A stretch of 14,295 bases of DNA, from NCBI GenBank assembly GCA_035697245.1, contig DASSDH010000017.1, positions 1 to 14,295 of the forward strand, read 5' to 3'. The translations under genes and the position numbers were made by a program. The first letter of the stretch is position 1. Every line of letters starts with the position of its first letter. This document shows positions 13,479 through 14,295 of the stretch, in pieces. Origin of the DNA: JACVRX01 sp035697245. Its GTDB lineage: Bacteria; Actinomycetota; Actinomycetes; Jiangellales; Jiangellaceae. The notes below the pieces were generated by a model. That model saw nothing but the letters and a program-made list of their open reading frames with translations, did not search any database and was not told the origin of the DNA.

Positions 13479-14011
13479 TTAGAGCCGCCGCAACAGAAAC
13501 ACCCCCGGACCGTTGAGGCCTCGGGGGTGTTTTATGCGCTCAACGGGACGGTGGAGCAGCTCTCTTGACCGGGCACGAACTACCGACTGAAGCTCATCCC
13601 ACGCCGTTCCTACGGCCATCCGTAGGGCCATCACCTCGGCCTCGTCTCGCATGATCAGGCTGTGACGCCCGACCGCGCCGTTGAAGCGGTTCCACGCCGT
13701 CAACACCAGCTGCTCTGCGAAGGTGTCCATCCGGGCACTGAGCCTGGCTCGGGCCGCCGGTCTGAGCCGGGTGTCGGGCGGCTCATGGTTGAAGCGTTCG
13801 TCACCTGAACCGTGAACACGGACGTGCGCGTCGTCTTCGACCCGGGTTCGCTCCGCGTGTGCCTCAGCCAGCATGTCGACGTACAGGCGCGCCCGTTCGG
13901 TGTTGAAGACCGCACCCCCTCGAGCTGCCGGCTGTGGCGGAATGTCAGGTAGGGCACGAGTACCGCAGTGACAGAGGACACCAAGACGCTGACGATGGGG
14001 GACGACCACAT
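13479..14011 (-). pseudogene. Membrane-anchored hypothetical protein interrupted by a one-base frameshift
   Basis: From ATG 14011 one frame encodes a typical N-terminal anchor (MWSSPIVSVLVSSVTAVLVP, then YLTFRHSRQLEG). At the run of five G on the minus strand (13915-13919) the meaningful frame jumps by one to NTERARLYVDMLAEAHAERT. It then continues through EPPDTRLRPAARARLSARMD and DEAEVMALRMAVGTAWDELQ to a TAA at 13479. One extra G would join the two parts. The joined layout (one TM helix, basic Arg-rich stretch, xRARLYVDML helix, PPDTRL block) resembles a widespread actinobacterial family of unknown function. The second frame is also open from an ATG at 14021 (about 180 codons), but that start loses the helix. 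The C-terminal codons run through the terminator at 13497-13533, so the true end may also have shifted. Either a real lesion or a base-calling error is possible. Confidence 0.6.
13497..13533. terminator. Bidirectional intrinsic terminator
   Basis: Arms 13497-13507 (AAACACCCCCG) and 13522-13532 (CGGGGGTGTTT) pair perfectly over 11 bases around a 14-base loop. On the plus strand the stem ends in TTTT (13530-13533); on the minus strand it ends in TTT followed by CTG. It can terminate both the small plus-strand ORF and the minus-strand gene to its right, although it lies inside that gene's open frame. Confidence 0.85.
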
Positions 14012-14208
14012 CCGGATCCATGGCCGCAGAGACTAGAGCGCCACTGGGGGACCGTGATCCGTAGTACCTCTTGTCATGAGTCAAGAAGTTGGCAGAGTTT
14101 GATCTTGCTCGGGTCGGGATTCTCCATCTTTGGAGGGGCTCCTCATCGTGTTCGCGTGAGCGTGGGTAGGCGACCGGAAGGAGGTCTGGTGCGGTGTGCG
14201 GCCTCCGA

Positions 14209-14295
14209 TCAGGGGCGGCGGTCCGCAAGGACGCAGAACTCGTTCCCCTCTGGGTCGGCAAGTACGACCCAGCTCTCATCGCCTTGGCCGACGTC
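14209..14295 (-). CDS. VOC (glyoxalase/bleomycin resistance) family protein, C-terminal fragment
   Basis: Only the last 28 codons and the TGA (14209-14211) are inside the window. The fragment reads DVGQGDESWVVLADPEGNEF and then CVLADRRP. The pattern W-x-V-L-x-DPEGNEFC is the hallmark C-terminal strand and metal-ligand segment of the VOC superfamily, and the Glu of GNEF is the usual metal-binding position. VOC proteins include glyoxalase I, dioxygenases and drug-binding proteins; this fragment cannot say which, and many such single-domain members are uncharacterised. About 200 bases separate its stop from the broken membrane-protein gene, with no obvious terminator hairpin between them. Confidence 0.85.
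   Translation of the reverse strand, partial: DVGQGDESWVVLADPEGNEFCVLADRRP

Overview
The window is high-GC DNA with frequent GTG starts and the gene order typical of an actinomycete. The strongest taxonomic evidence is the plus-strand block from about 4288 to 12947. It matches, gene for gene, the Mycobacterium tuberculosis order pgsA2 (Rv1822) - Rv1823 - Rv1824 - Rv1825 - gcvH (Rv1826) - garA (Rv1827) - Rv1828 - Rv1829 - Rv1830 - gcvB (Rv1832), lacking only the small Rv1831. The GarA homologue starts with a zinc ribbon, unlike the mycobacterial protein, so this is probably another actinomycete lineage. I cannot place it to genus from the sequence alone.

Left part (1-4220, all on the minus strand). 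Reading leftwards from 4220 there is a DUF1835-type protein of unknown function, then a gap of about 350 bp with a candidate promoter, then a clear NAD-dependent formate dehydrogenase followed by a perfect 12-bp hairpin. Next is a gap of about 470 bp with a second perfect hairpin (15 bp), then a response-regulator receiver domain fused to a thioredoxin-reductase-like flavoprotein that runs off the left edge.

Central part (4221-12947, plus strand). A divergent promoter region separates DUF1835 from the conserved block. That block encodes a CDP-alcohol phosphatidyltransferase, two DUF881 membrane proteins flanking a 'small basic' (DUF1290) membrane protein, the glycine cleavage H protein, a zinc-ribbon/FHA regulator of the GarA/OdhI family, an FtsR-like MerR regulator, a bifunctional-nuclease (DUF151) protein, a second MerR regulator (Rv1830/ResR-like) and a full-length glycine decarboxylase. 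Several junctions overlap by 4-8 bases, which suggests translational coupling. Consensus-like promoters (TTGACC-N17-TAGnnT) lie in front of the FHA gene and the second MerR gene, so the block is probably several overlapping transcription units. The themes are envelope and division (DUF881, Sbp, FtsR-like), phospholipid synthesis, and glycine/one-carbon and 2-oxoglutarate metabolism (GcvH, GcvP, GarA-like). The neighbouring formate dehydrogenase could in principle oxidise formate derived from the same one-carbon pool.

Right part (12948-14295). This is a looser, more variable segment. It has an exact 18-bp tandem duplication, a spaced 11-bp direct repeat around a hairpin, a doubtful small plus-strand ORF, and a strong bidirectional terminator. 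It also has a minus-strand gene for a membrane-anchored protein that appears broken by a one-base frameshift in a run of five G. The last 28 codons of a VOC/glyoxalase-family gene lie at the right edge. I found no convincing tRNA, rRNA, CRISPR array, insertion sequence or known riboswitch.
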